A program made the translations under genes and the position numbers. Of a stretch of DNA of 22,760 bases, positions 7,499 to 16,652 are shown piece by piece (positions within the stretch are counted from its first letter, which is position 1; the number at the start of each line of letters is the position of its first letter). Below the pieces are notes generated by a model. The model was not told where the DNA came from. It searched no databases and saw nothing but the letters and a program-made list of their open reading frames with translations. Origin of the DNA: Obelidium mucronatum (lineage: Eukaryota; Chytridiomycota; Chytridiomycetes; Chytridiales; Chytriomycetaceae); the NCBI GenBank assembly GCA_025765595.1, contig JAIVFH010000393.1:1-22760 (forward strand), in the 5' to 3' direction.

Positions 7499-9989
7499 AT
7501 GTCTATCCTATCAACCGCGCCTTACCGCAACTCAAAAGCAACCGACAAGTTAACCACCCGTCCAGAGGGAACCAATGCAGCCACCGTCTATGACTTGATG
7601 CAGCACTGCTTCAAGACTATGGAATCCAAACAAATGCTTGGCCAGCGCAGCATTGTGAATGTGATTGAAGAAGAAAAGGAAATCATCAAGAAACTCCCTG
7701 GTGGCGGTGAAACTAAAGAGATCAAAAAGTGGAAGTTCTTTGAATTGTCTGCTTATAACTGGTTAGTGAGTGGTTGGAGAGAGATTGCGATCAATTTTTG
7801 TTTTTTATGCATTGTTCACCCCCTTTTTTTTTCAACCAGGCTTACTTGGGGAGATGCAGAGAAGTTGACGGCAGCTTACGCAAATGGATACAGAGCTCTA
7901 GGACTCAATCCTGGAGACAAGTTGACGATTTACTCAGAAACAAGGTTTTTTGTTCACAAATCTGTTTTCGCCGCTTTTTTTAACACAAATCGTTTTAGTC
8001 GCGATTGGATGCTAACTGCTATTGCTTGCTACAAGCAATCCCTAACAATCACGACTGCATGTATGATTCGCTTTTTTTCAACTATTCTCCTTTCCGTTTT
8101 TTATTTTTTATGAACTCATTTTCGATTCCATCTCATGTAAAAAAAAAAAAAGATGCCACACTCGGAGAAGACGGTCTCACATACTCACTACAAGAATGCG
8201 AAATTTCAACCATCTTTACAAACGCCGATCTCTTGCCAATGATTGCAGCCGTCGCCCCGAAAGTGGCAACACTCAAGAACATTGTTTATAATGGCACACC
8301 AGACCAGACGGTTGTTCAGAGAATCAGACAAGACCATCCGAATTTGAAACTCGTTTCGTTGCAGGAGTTGGAGCAGCTTGGTATGTGGTTTTTTTTTTAA
8401 AAAAAAAGTTTGTTTTCGGCGAAAAAAACGGGGGTGCTTAAATTATCTTTTATGTTTTCAAGGAAAACAACATCCCGTCGATCCTGTTCCCCCAAAGGCC
8501 GATGATTTGGCTCTTATCATGTACACGTCTGGGTCTACTGGTGCTCCCAAGGGTGTAATGTTGTCTCATGGTAACGTTGTCGCTGCTGTTTCTGGAAACA
8601 CAAACCTTGCAAAGCAATACTATGAAGACGACGAAGTGTATCTCGCGTTTCTCCCACTGGCTCATATTTTGGAGTTTGCAGTGGAAGTCACGTATTTGTA
8701 TAATGGAGTTTCGATTGGTTATGGAAGCATCAAGACGTTGACGGTATTTAGTTGTTGTTTCTTTGTAATCCGCATACGTATATATTGACTTGTTTTTTCT
8801 TTATTATTGCTTTCATTCAGGACTCATCTGTACGTAACTGTAAAGGAGACATCCGAGAACTCCGCCCCACAATCATTTCAGGAGTTCCTGCCGTATACGA
8901 ATCCATCCGTAAAGGAATTGAAAGCAAAATCCGCGACGCGAGTAAACTGGCCCAATCATTATTCCACGGCTCCATCAAGCTGAAAGCCATGTTGATGGCA
9001 AACCGGCTCGATGCCCTAGCTGCCCCCTTGGACGCCATTATTTTCAGCAAAGTCAAGGAACAAGTCGGCGGAAGACTCAAATTCGCGCTTTGCGGAGGCG
9101 CGCCGCTTCCAAAGTCAACGCACCAGTTCATGAATGTGGCAGTGGCAAGGATCTTTGTCGGTTACGGTATGACAGAGTCTGCTGCTTCGTGTACTTTGCA
9201 AGAAATTCGGGATTGCCATGTTTTGGGGAACACGGGGCTTCCTGTTACGAGTGTTGAATTCAAGTTGGTGGATGTTGAAAACACGAATTACAAGTCTACG
9301 AATAAGCCAAAGCCTCAAGGAGAGGTGTGGATCCGTGGTGGAAGTGTCATGAAGGGATATTACAAGCAAGAAGCTTTGACACGTGAGGTTCTGACAGAGG
9401 ATGGATGGTTGATGACTGGAGATATCGGTGAAGTGAATGCTGATGGGACATTGTCCATCATCGACAGAAAGAAGAACTTGGTCAAGCTTTCAAATGGAGA
9501 GTAAGTACTTGTATATCCTTTTTTACATTGATGTTTCATTTTTCGATTTTTTTTTGCTAACTGGCTTTGATGTTCAGATATATTGCCTTGGAAAAACTCG
9601 AATCCAATTACAAAGTCTCCAAATTCGTCCAAAACATTTGCGTCTACGCTGACCCTGAGCAGTCATACGCGATTGCCTTGATTCAGCCAATTGAAAAGGA
9701 AATCCGTTCTCTTGCTGTTCAATTGAACTTATTCCCAAATATCGAAGCCGATAAATTGGACTTCCAGGAGCTTTGTGGCCGTAAGGAAATCCGCGATGGT
9801 GTTTTGGCCAGTTTGAAGGAGGTTGCAAAAACTATCGGTTTTAAACCAGCAGAAGTGGTTGGACAAGTGTTGCTCTCTCATGAGGAATGGACCCCACAAA
9901 GTGGTCTGTTGACTGCTGCCATGAAGCTTCAGCGGAAAGCGATTGTGGATAAATTTAAGGTTGAAATCCGAACCGCATACGCTTCGTAG
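7499..9989 (+). CDS. Long-chain acyl-CoA synthetase, copy 2 (Faa1-like), 7 exons, 676 aa
   Basis: Same reaction as copy 1. Exons are 7499-7761, 7840-7944, 7999-8060, 8153-8380, 8463-8743, 8821-9500 and 9578-9989 (TAG). ATG 7499 is chosen because the paralogue-like IYRN/PYRN block follows; the in-frame ATG 7433 would add only an AT-rich leader. YTSGSTGAPKG falls at 240-250, GYGMTE at 427-432, and the [10 protein letters not shown]...[11 protein letters not shown] block at about 508-540. Compared with copy 1 it is 14 residues shorter, mainly at the N-terminus. It has its own intron splitting the Trp codon of AYNWLTW. It shares the intron before DSSVRNC with copy 1 only, and the LG|K intron with copies 3 and 4. 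It ends YAS. Marker residues ALCGGAPLP and ASCTLQEI group it with copy 1. Confidence 0.95.
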
Positions 9990-10051
9990 CTCTTTTTTGT
10001 ACCTTTCTTTCTGTTTAAAAAATTTGAATTCTTTTGTGTTTCCGATCTGTG

Positions 10052-10057
10052 AATAAA
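10052..10057 (+). terminator. Poly(A) signal AATAAA for acyl-CoA synthetase copy 2
   Basis: AATAAA lies 62 nt after the copy 2 stop and only 55 nt before the copy 3 start. Termination and re-initiation therefore share a 123-bp gap. Confidence 0.6.
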
Positions 10058-10112
10058 CGTGTTTCGATATGTAAGTTTTAAGTTCGAATCTGAAAAGAAA
10101 GATCGAAAAAAT

Positions 10113-12701
10113 ATGGCCCCAAAGAAAGCCGCTGCGCAAGACAACACGGCAACAGCAACTGCCTCTGCAATCTACCGCAACACCGAAGCCAATGACCTTA
10201 CCCACAGACCGGCCGAGGGCATCAACACTGTCTGGGACATCATGAGCCGTGGATTTAAGACAAGAGCTGACCAAGAGCAATTTGGCCAGAGAAGAGTGGT
10301 CAACATTGTCGAAGAGGAGAAGGAAGTCACCAAGAAGGTTCCCGGCGGCGGCGAAGTCAAGGAGATCAAGAAGTGGAAGTACTTTGAACTGTCTCCGTTC
10401 GAGTGGATTACATGGGGCCAAGCTGAGAAGCTGACCCATGCCTACGCCTCTGGATACCGTGCTCTTGGTCTCAAGGCGCATGATAAACTGACTGTGTATG
10501 CCGAAACCTCGTAAGTACATACTAGTTCGCTTTCCGCAAATTGGGTGGAGTTGGTCTCATAATTACCCTAAATTTTTTTATGTTTGTACTCAAACCGTTA
10601 TCTCTCTTCCCCTCCCCAAAAGGCGTGACTGGATGTTCACTGCAATTGCTGCTGCGCAACAGTCAATCACAATCACCACTGCTTGTAAGTGTCTCCTCTG
10701 GTTAATTACAACTATGACCAACCAGCCCCATCTTTTCCAGACGCAACCCTTGGAGAAGAAGGTCTCACCTATTCTCTACAAGAATGTGAAATTACAACGA
10801 TTTTCACCAACGCTGATTTGCTGCCAATGATCATGAAGGTCTTCCCCAACGCTAAGCACTTGAAGAATGTCATCTACAATGGTACACCGGATCCAGAAAC
10901 TCTTGAGAAGCTCAAGAAGGAATTCCACCACTTCCGCCACTTGAAGGTTCTGTCGCTCCATGAATTGGAAGAGCTTGGTTAGTCCTGTTTGTTGGGAACA
11001 TCGCTTGAAAACTGACCTAATTTCTAACCCTCTAGGCCAAAAACACCTTGTGGACCCTGTCCCACCAAAGGGCGAAGATCTCGCTCTTATCATGTACACC
11101 TCTGGAAGCACAGGTTTGTATTTTATGTTTGCACTTGTCCAAGACAATCGCTGATGGAAAATATCAGGTCCACCCAAGGGAGTCATGCTCACTCACGCTA
11201 ACGTGGTTGCCACTGGTATGTATTCGATTGCATTAAAATTATCAAATGAATAACCTTCGTATTTGCAGTTTCCGGCGCCCGTAACTACTGCCTCAAGCAG
11301 CTCAAAGAAGATGGAAGTGAATACTACTTGGCTTATCTTCCTCTCGCTCACATTCTTGAGTTTGCCGTTGAAATGACCTTCAGTTATATGGGTAACTGAG
11401 AATCGCATTTTGTTTCGGCCATTTCCCGCAAACTCATTTATTTTACAATTCAAAGGAATCAAGCTTGGTTACGGAAGCGTCAAAACGCTTACTGATGCAT
11501 CTGTTCGTAACTGTAAGGGAGATATTCGTGAATTGAGACCAACTGTTATGGGAGGTGTCCCTGCTGTGTGAGTATCGTTTTTCTGTAGTTTTTGAGAGTG
11601 TCTAAATCGTTTCATCTAGTTATGAAGGAATTCGTAAGGCTGTTGCTGGAAGAATCCGCGATGCCAGTTCAATCTCTCAGGCTGTATTCCACGGAGCCTT
11701 CAACTTGAAATGGTTGTTCATGAGCATGGGAATGGACTTTTTGGCTGCTCCATTGGATGCTATTGTCTTCAACAAGATTCGCGACCAAGTTGGTGGAAGA
11801 CTCAAGTTTGCCTTGACTGGAGGAGCTCCTATTCCGAAGTCAACGCAACAATTCTTGACTGTCACAGCCGTCAAGACAATTTCTGGATATGGTATGACAG
11901 AGTGCACGGCTGTGCTGGCCATTCAGGATGTATCTCAATGCACCACGCTTGGTATCACTGGAGCTCCTGTCACCAGTGTTGAAGTCAAACTCGTTGACGT
12001 TGAGAACACAAGCTACAAGAGCACCAATGTTCCGAAGCCACAGGGTGAAATTTGGGTCAGAGGCCCGTCTGTTATGAAGGGTTACTACAAGCAAGAGCAA
12101 TTAACCCGTGAAACCATCACTGAGGATGGATGGCTTATGACTGGTGATATTGCAGAAATGAATGAAGACGGGACTTTGGCGATTATCGACAGAAAGAAGA
12201 ACTTGGTTAAGCTTTCCAACGGAGAGTAAGTATTTGAACTTTTTTTGTTGTGGGGATTGAAATATGCCTCTAACAGTAGTTTTTTCTAGATACATTGCTC
12301 TTGAAAAGTTGGAGTCCAACTACAAGGTTTCCAAATTCGTTCAGAACATTTGCGTACATGCAGATTCCGAGCAATCTTATCCGATTGCTTTGATCCAACC
12401 AATCGAAAAAGAGATCCGCGCTGTTGCTGTTCAATTGAATCTGTATCCTGATTCCAACATTGAGCACATCGACCTCAAGGAGCTCACCGACCGCAAGGAA
12501 GTTCGGGAAGCTGTTTTGAAGAGCTTGAAGGACGTGGCCAAGTCTATTGGATTGAAGCCAGCCGAAATCGTTGGACAAGTATTCTTGTCCCATGAAGAAT
12601 GGACACCACAGAATGGACTGTTGACTGCCGCCATGAAGCTGCAACGTAAGTTTATTGTCGACAAATACAAGGGAGAAATCAGAGCCATGTACGCTTCTTG
12701 A
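10113..12701 (+). CDS. Long-chain acyl-CoA synthetase, copy 3 (Faa1-like), 9 exons, 691 aa
   Basis: Same reaction as copies 1 and 2. Exons are 10113-10510, 10623-10684, 10741-10977, 11036-11113, 11168-11215, 11269-11391, 11456-11567, 11620-12225 and 12290-12701 (TGA). The frame is kept throughout. The phosphate-binding loop [11 protein letters not shown] (253-263) is split by intron 4 after the first base of the last glycine codon. GYGMTE lies at 442-447 and TGDIAEMNEDG...[11 protein letters not shown] precedes residue 555. The start MAPKKAAAQDN is distinct from the other copies. Signature residues ALTGGAPIPKSTQQF and GYGMTECTAV pair it with copy 4. It has two introns found in no other copy: one splitting the Gly codon of YMGIKLGYG and one splitting the Val codon of PAVYEG. 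The C-terminus is RAMYAS. The last half of exon 9 and the 3'UTR are nearly identical to copy 4. Confidence 0.95.
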
Positions 12702-12749
12702 GGGGTTGAATGTTCTTGTTCGTTTTTGTGTTTGTTGTTTGCCATGAGT

Positions 12750-12755
12750 ATTAAA
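12750..12755 (+). terminator. Poly(A) signal ATTAAA for acyl-CoA synthetase copy 3
   Basis: ATTAAA within ATGAGTATTAAAAT lies 48 nt after the stop. The same context recurs after copy 4 at 15486, so it was duplicated or converted together with the coding end. Confidence 0.6.
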
Positions 12756-12857
12756 ATTGACTTGTAAATGTATTTCCATTTTCTTTATCCATTACTTCAT
12801 GATCTCTGATTCGTGGTTTTCATTTTTCCCCCCTTGCTGAAGAAAAAAACTATCGCG

Positions 12858-15437
12858 ATGTTTGCATCTTCCCACCAGTCCCTCGCGCTCCAAGATACTG
12901 TATCTCCTACAGCTGGCCCTATTCATAGATCTATTAAAGCTCCGCAAGCTCTGGTAGAAAGGCCTGGTGAGAATACTGATTTTAAATCTGGTCAGCGCCC
13001 TAAAATAGCGCCACTAAAATAGAGGACGGAATAAACACTATTTATGACGTTCTCCAAAGAGGGTTTAGCAAGTTTGCTGACAAGCAGATGTTTGGACAGA
13101 GACTTGTTGTTCGAATTATTGTTAAGTACCCCTTTCTATCTGGTTGACTTCCACATTTTTACTTCCCAAGTTCTAACTTCATTGTTATCTGTCCACCAAA
13201 TAACTTCGTTATTAGGAAGAAGAAAAGGAGGTCACCAAGAAAATTCCTGGCGGTGGCGAAGTGAAAGAAATCAAGAAGTGGAAATTCTTTGAGCTCTCAG
13301 CATATGACTGGAAGACATGGAAGGAAGCTGAAGCGATCACTAAAGCTTGGGGATCTGGGTATCGCGCCCTGGGAATGAAGAAGGGAGATAAGCTGACCAT
13401 TTTCGCTGATACATCGTATGTTCCTTGCATGATATAGTGTAGTGCTCATCAATTTCAAAAAGCCGTGATTGGATATTTACGGCAATGGCGTGTATCATGC
13501 AATCAATCACAGTTACAACTGCATACGCGTAGGATTGCATTTTTGCCACCACACTCCCGCTCGGAGTCAACTCAAACATCATACATTTCATAGGACCCTT
13601 GGAGAGGAAGGGCTCACATACTCCCTTCAAGAATGTGAAGTCACCACCGTATTCACCAATGCAGAACTTCTTCCAATGATTTTAAAAATCTCCTCCGTTG
13701 TCAAGAGTTTGAAGAATATTGTGTACAATGGCACACCTGACGCTACAGTCATTGAAAAAATTAAAAAAGATGCTGGTCACCTGAAACTCGTTTCGTTGGA
13801 TGAGCTACGCGCGTTGGGTAACAGCAGCGCGTTTGTTTGGTTTCCAAATCTCACTCAATATCAATTATATACCCACAAAGGCGAAAAATCTCCAGTAGCA
13901 ACAGTCCTTCCTGCTAAAGACGATTTGGCCCTTATTATGTACACTTCTGGAACTACTGGTATGTTACCTTGAAGAAAAAGATAACTGTTAAACTGGCCGG
14001 TACTTTTTTTCCTCAGGACCACCAAAGGGAGTTATGCTAACTCATGGAAATGTTGTCGCCACAAGTACTATCCAAATCATTTTATACTATACATTGTTTG
14101 TTTGCCCTCTTCTTATTCATTGATTTTTTAGTTGCTGGCGCTTCCCGTTTCTTGGATCCTTATTTGGGCGACGACGAGTGGTACCTCTCGTATCTTCCGC
14201 TCGCCCATATTCTTGAATTTGCTGTAGAAATGACGATGCTCTATCGGGGTGTCCGTCTTGGTTACGGAAGCGTCAAAACGTTGACAGACTCGTCTGTCCG
14301 AAACTGCAAAGGAGACATTCGTGAACTCCGCCCCACAGTCATGTGTGGGGTCCCTGCTGTTTGGGAATCGATTCGAAAGGCGGTTGACTCCAAGATTCGG
14401 GCAGCGAGCTCAGTCTCCCAGGCCGTGTTTAGTGGAGCTTTCAACTTGAAGTGGCTTCTCATGCGGTCTGGATTGGAATACTTGGCTGGGCCCTTGGATG
14501 CAATTGTGTTCAATAAGATCAAGGACCAAGTCGGTGGAAGACTTAAATTCGCCTTGAGTGGTGGGGCGCCGATGCCAAAATCGACGCAACAATTTTTGAA
14601 TGTGACAGCTGCAAAGGTGATCAATGGTTATGGGATGACAGAGTGTACTGCCGTTGTGGCGGTCCAAGAAGTGACTCAGTCTGCCATACTTGGTATTACA
14701 GGTGCACCGGTGGTCAGTGTGGAAGTCAAGCTTGTTGACGTTGAAAACACAAGCTACAAGAGTACCAACGTGCCAAAGCCACAGGGTGAGATTTGGGTGA
14801 GAGGGCCATCGGTTATGAAGGGGTACTACAAACAAGATCAGCTGACGCGTGAGGCATTGACTGATGATGGATGGCTCATGACGGGAGATATTGCAGAATG
14901 GAATGACGATGGGACGTTGACAATCATTGATAGAAAGAAGAATTTGGTCAAGCTTTCCAACGGAGAGTAAGTGTTTTGACTTGGTCTCGTTGTTTGAGGA
15001 CAAATCTCTCACGTTTCATTCTTAGATACATTGCTCTTGAAAAGCTGGAGTCGAACTACAAGGTCTCTAAGTTCGTGCAAAACATTTGTGTCCATGCTGA
15101 TTCCGAGCAATCCTACGCGATTGCTTTGATTCAACCAATCGAAAAAGAAATCCGTTCCGTTGTTGCGGAACTTGACTTATATCCAAACACAGATGTGGAA
15201 CACTTGGATCTCAAGGAGCTCACCGATCGCAAGGAAGTTCGTGAAGCTGTTTTGAAGAGCTTGAAGGATGTGGCCAAATCTATTGGATTGAAGCCAGCCG
15301 AAATCGTCGGTCAAGTATTCTTGTCCCATGAAGAATGGACACCACAGAATGGACTGTTGACTGCCGCCATGAAGCTGCAGCGTAAAGTTATTGTCGACAA
15401 GTACAAGGGAGAAATCAGAGCCATGTATGCTTCTTGA
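12858..15437 (+). CDS. Long-chain acyl-CoA synthetase, copy 4 (Faa1-like), 9 exons, 689 aa
   Basis: Same reaction as the other copies. Exons are 12858-12966, 13023-13120, 13216-13415, 13463-13528, 13594-13817, 13881-13958, 14017-14064, 14132-14966 and 15026-15437 (TGA). Introns 1 and 2 are unique to this copy. Removing them restores RPEDGINTIYDVLQRGF and [14 protein letters not shown], which align without gaps to copy 3. The second donor is GTTAAG. The phosphate-binding loop reads YTSGTTG (253-259), a Ser-to-Thr variant, and GYGMTE falls at about 440-445. Intron 4 is displaced by four bases relative to the matching intron in copies 1-3. The usual VDPVPP before the loop is replaced by SPVATVLPAK. 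Copy 4 lacks the two private introns of copy 3, so exon 8 is long (835 nt). It ends RAMYAS. It is the most divergent copy at the N-terminus but has no stop or frameshift and should be functional. Confidence 0.93.
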
Positions 15438-15485
15438 GGGGTTGAATGGTCTAATTCGTTTTTGTGTTTGTTGTTTGACATGAGT

Positions 15486-15491
15486 ATTAAA
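15486..15491 (+). terminator. Poly(A) signal ATTAAA for acyl-CoA synthetase copy 4
   Basis: ATTAAA lies 48 nt after the stop at 15437, in the same context as after copy 3. The convergent dehydrogenase gene ends at 15526. Confidence 0.6.
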
Positions 15492-15518
15492 ATACCATTA
15501 TATAAAATGAGGCGGTTC

Positions 15519-15524
15519 TTTATT
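15519..15524 (-). terminator. Poly(A) signal AATAAA for the short-chain dehydrogenase
   Basis: On the minus strand AATAAA begins one base after the TAA stop (15528-15526). The 3'UTR must therefore extend into the 3' end region of the convergent acyl-CoA synthetase copy 4. Confidence 0.6.
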
Positions 15525-15525
15525 T

Positions 15526-16581
15526 TTAATTCAATCCGTGTGCAAGACGGGCTAACTTAAAGCTCAGTCTGTGTGAGATTGCATGAATCACATATTGGGC
15601 TTGAATAATGGATGGGAAGTAAAATTGCTCTTCCCGGCCCAAATATGCCTCAACGATCCTCGATGCCGTATCTTCAGGGGAGACTGCAATCTTAAGGATG
15701 GAGGCCGCATGTTGAGTGACAGTATCATAGAAGTTTTGTGTTCCGATAGCCCCAAGAACACAATTAGTCAAAACAACGCGATTCTTTGGGTCTAATGCCA
15801 GTTCGTGTCGTAAGCAGTTGAAGAATCCGTCAATAGCGTGTTTTGAAGCACTGTAAGCATGAACGTATGGGGTTCCCACTCTTCCTGCAAGAGAGCCAAC
15901 AACCACGATACTTGTATTCTTTCCGTGTAATTCGCCAGTTTTTTGGAGGTGTGGAAGCGCTGCGAGACTGATGTTGACATATCCAAAATAGTTTGATTCC
16001 TAGTGACAAAGTCAGTATAAACAGCATCAACCAGATGTGTGACATTAAAACCCACCATTGTCGTACGTATAATATTCTGTTGCGAATCGCTGCTCATGCC
16101 AAGTAATGGCTCAAAAATCGAGGTTGCATGATTTAAGATGACACCATCCAATCGTCCTTCCAACTTTGCAGCTTCAGCAACAACATGTACGCAACTATCT
16201 CGATCCGAAGCATCGTACTTCATCACGTGGACTTTGCCTCCAAGCTGTTCGCATTTATTGATGATCTTTTCCACCTTACCAATATCCCGAACAGGCAGCA
16301 CCAGCGTCGCCTGTTGAGCTGCTAGTTGATACGCAAGCTAAATAGAGGCAGGCATGAATCAGTCTGAGTTGAAAGATGCCTGAAAGCTAATTGGGTCAGT
16401 TGTAATTATTAATCACCTGTTCTCCAATTCCTCGAGATGATCCTGTGAGAACAATCACACTTCCTTTGAGCGCATCTTTGGATGCAATCTGAGAGCTTAC
16501 TCTCTTGCGGTTATTTAGGAGGCTCTGTGTGAATACAAACAACCAACAAGCGGTAATAATTGCCAAAGTTATTGCAATCAT
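15526..16581 (-). CDS. Short-chain dehydrogenase/reductase resembling 11-beta-hydroxysteroid dehydrogenase 1, 3 exons, 306 aa
   Basis: This is an NAD(P)-dependent oxidoreductase of the classical SDR family. The closest family I recognise is HSD11B1, an ER-membrane ketosteroid reductase; the substrate here is unknown. Exons are 16581-16417, 16337-16056 and 15999-15526. Removing intron 2 joins NIIRTTM to ESNYFGYVNISLAALPHL, as in HSD11B1 (SMEVNFLSYVV). Residues 1-22 form a hydrophobic N-terminal anchor (MIAITLAIITACWLFVFTQS). The cofactor-binding TGSSRGIG lies at 46-53, and LNHATS takes the place of the usual NNAG, as the LNHIT of HSD11B1 does. Catalytic Ser185 (VVVGSLAG), Tyr198 and Lys202 (YSASKHAIDGFF) are present. 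NCVLGAIGT follows the active site. Length matches the family (~290). It is convergent with acyl-CoA synthetase copy 4 and lies 71 bp downstream of the WD gene on the same strand. A sterol or retinoid substrate would be speculation. Confidence 0.92.
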
Positions 16582-16646
16582 TTTTTGAAAGATGTTTTAT
16601 AAAAGATGTATAATAATATATCGCAGAGACATATAGTTAATGTCCT

Positions 16647-16652
16647 TTTATT
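16647..16652 (-). terminator. Poly(A) signal AATAAA for the WD-repeat gene
   Basis: On the minus strand AATAAA directly abuts the TAA stop (16655-16653) with no spacer. The next gene starts at 16581, so the 3'UTR must be very short. Confidence 0.6.

Larger units (their letters stand above)
4730..15437 (+). repeat. Tandem head-to-tail array of four acyl-CoA synthetase genes
   Basis: Four complete paralogues lie in the same orientation with gaps of 265, 123 and 156 bp. Shared residue markers split them into copies 1+2 and 3+4. This suggests one old duplication followed by two later ones, or block duplication. All four keep the intron at TS|RDWM, the intron near TTA|YATLG and the intron at SNGE|YIAL, so the ancestor already had at least these three. 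Confidence 0.9.
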
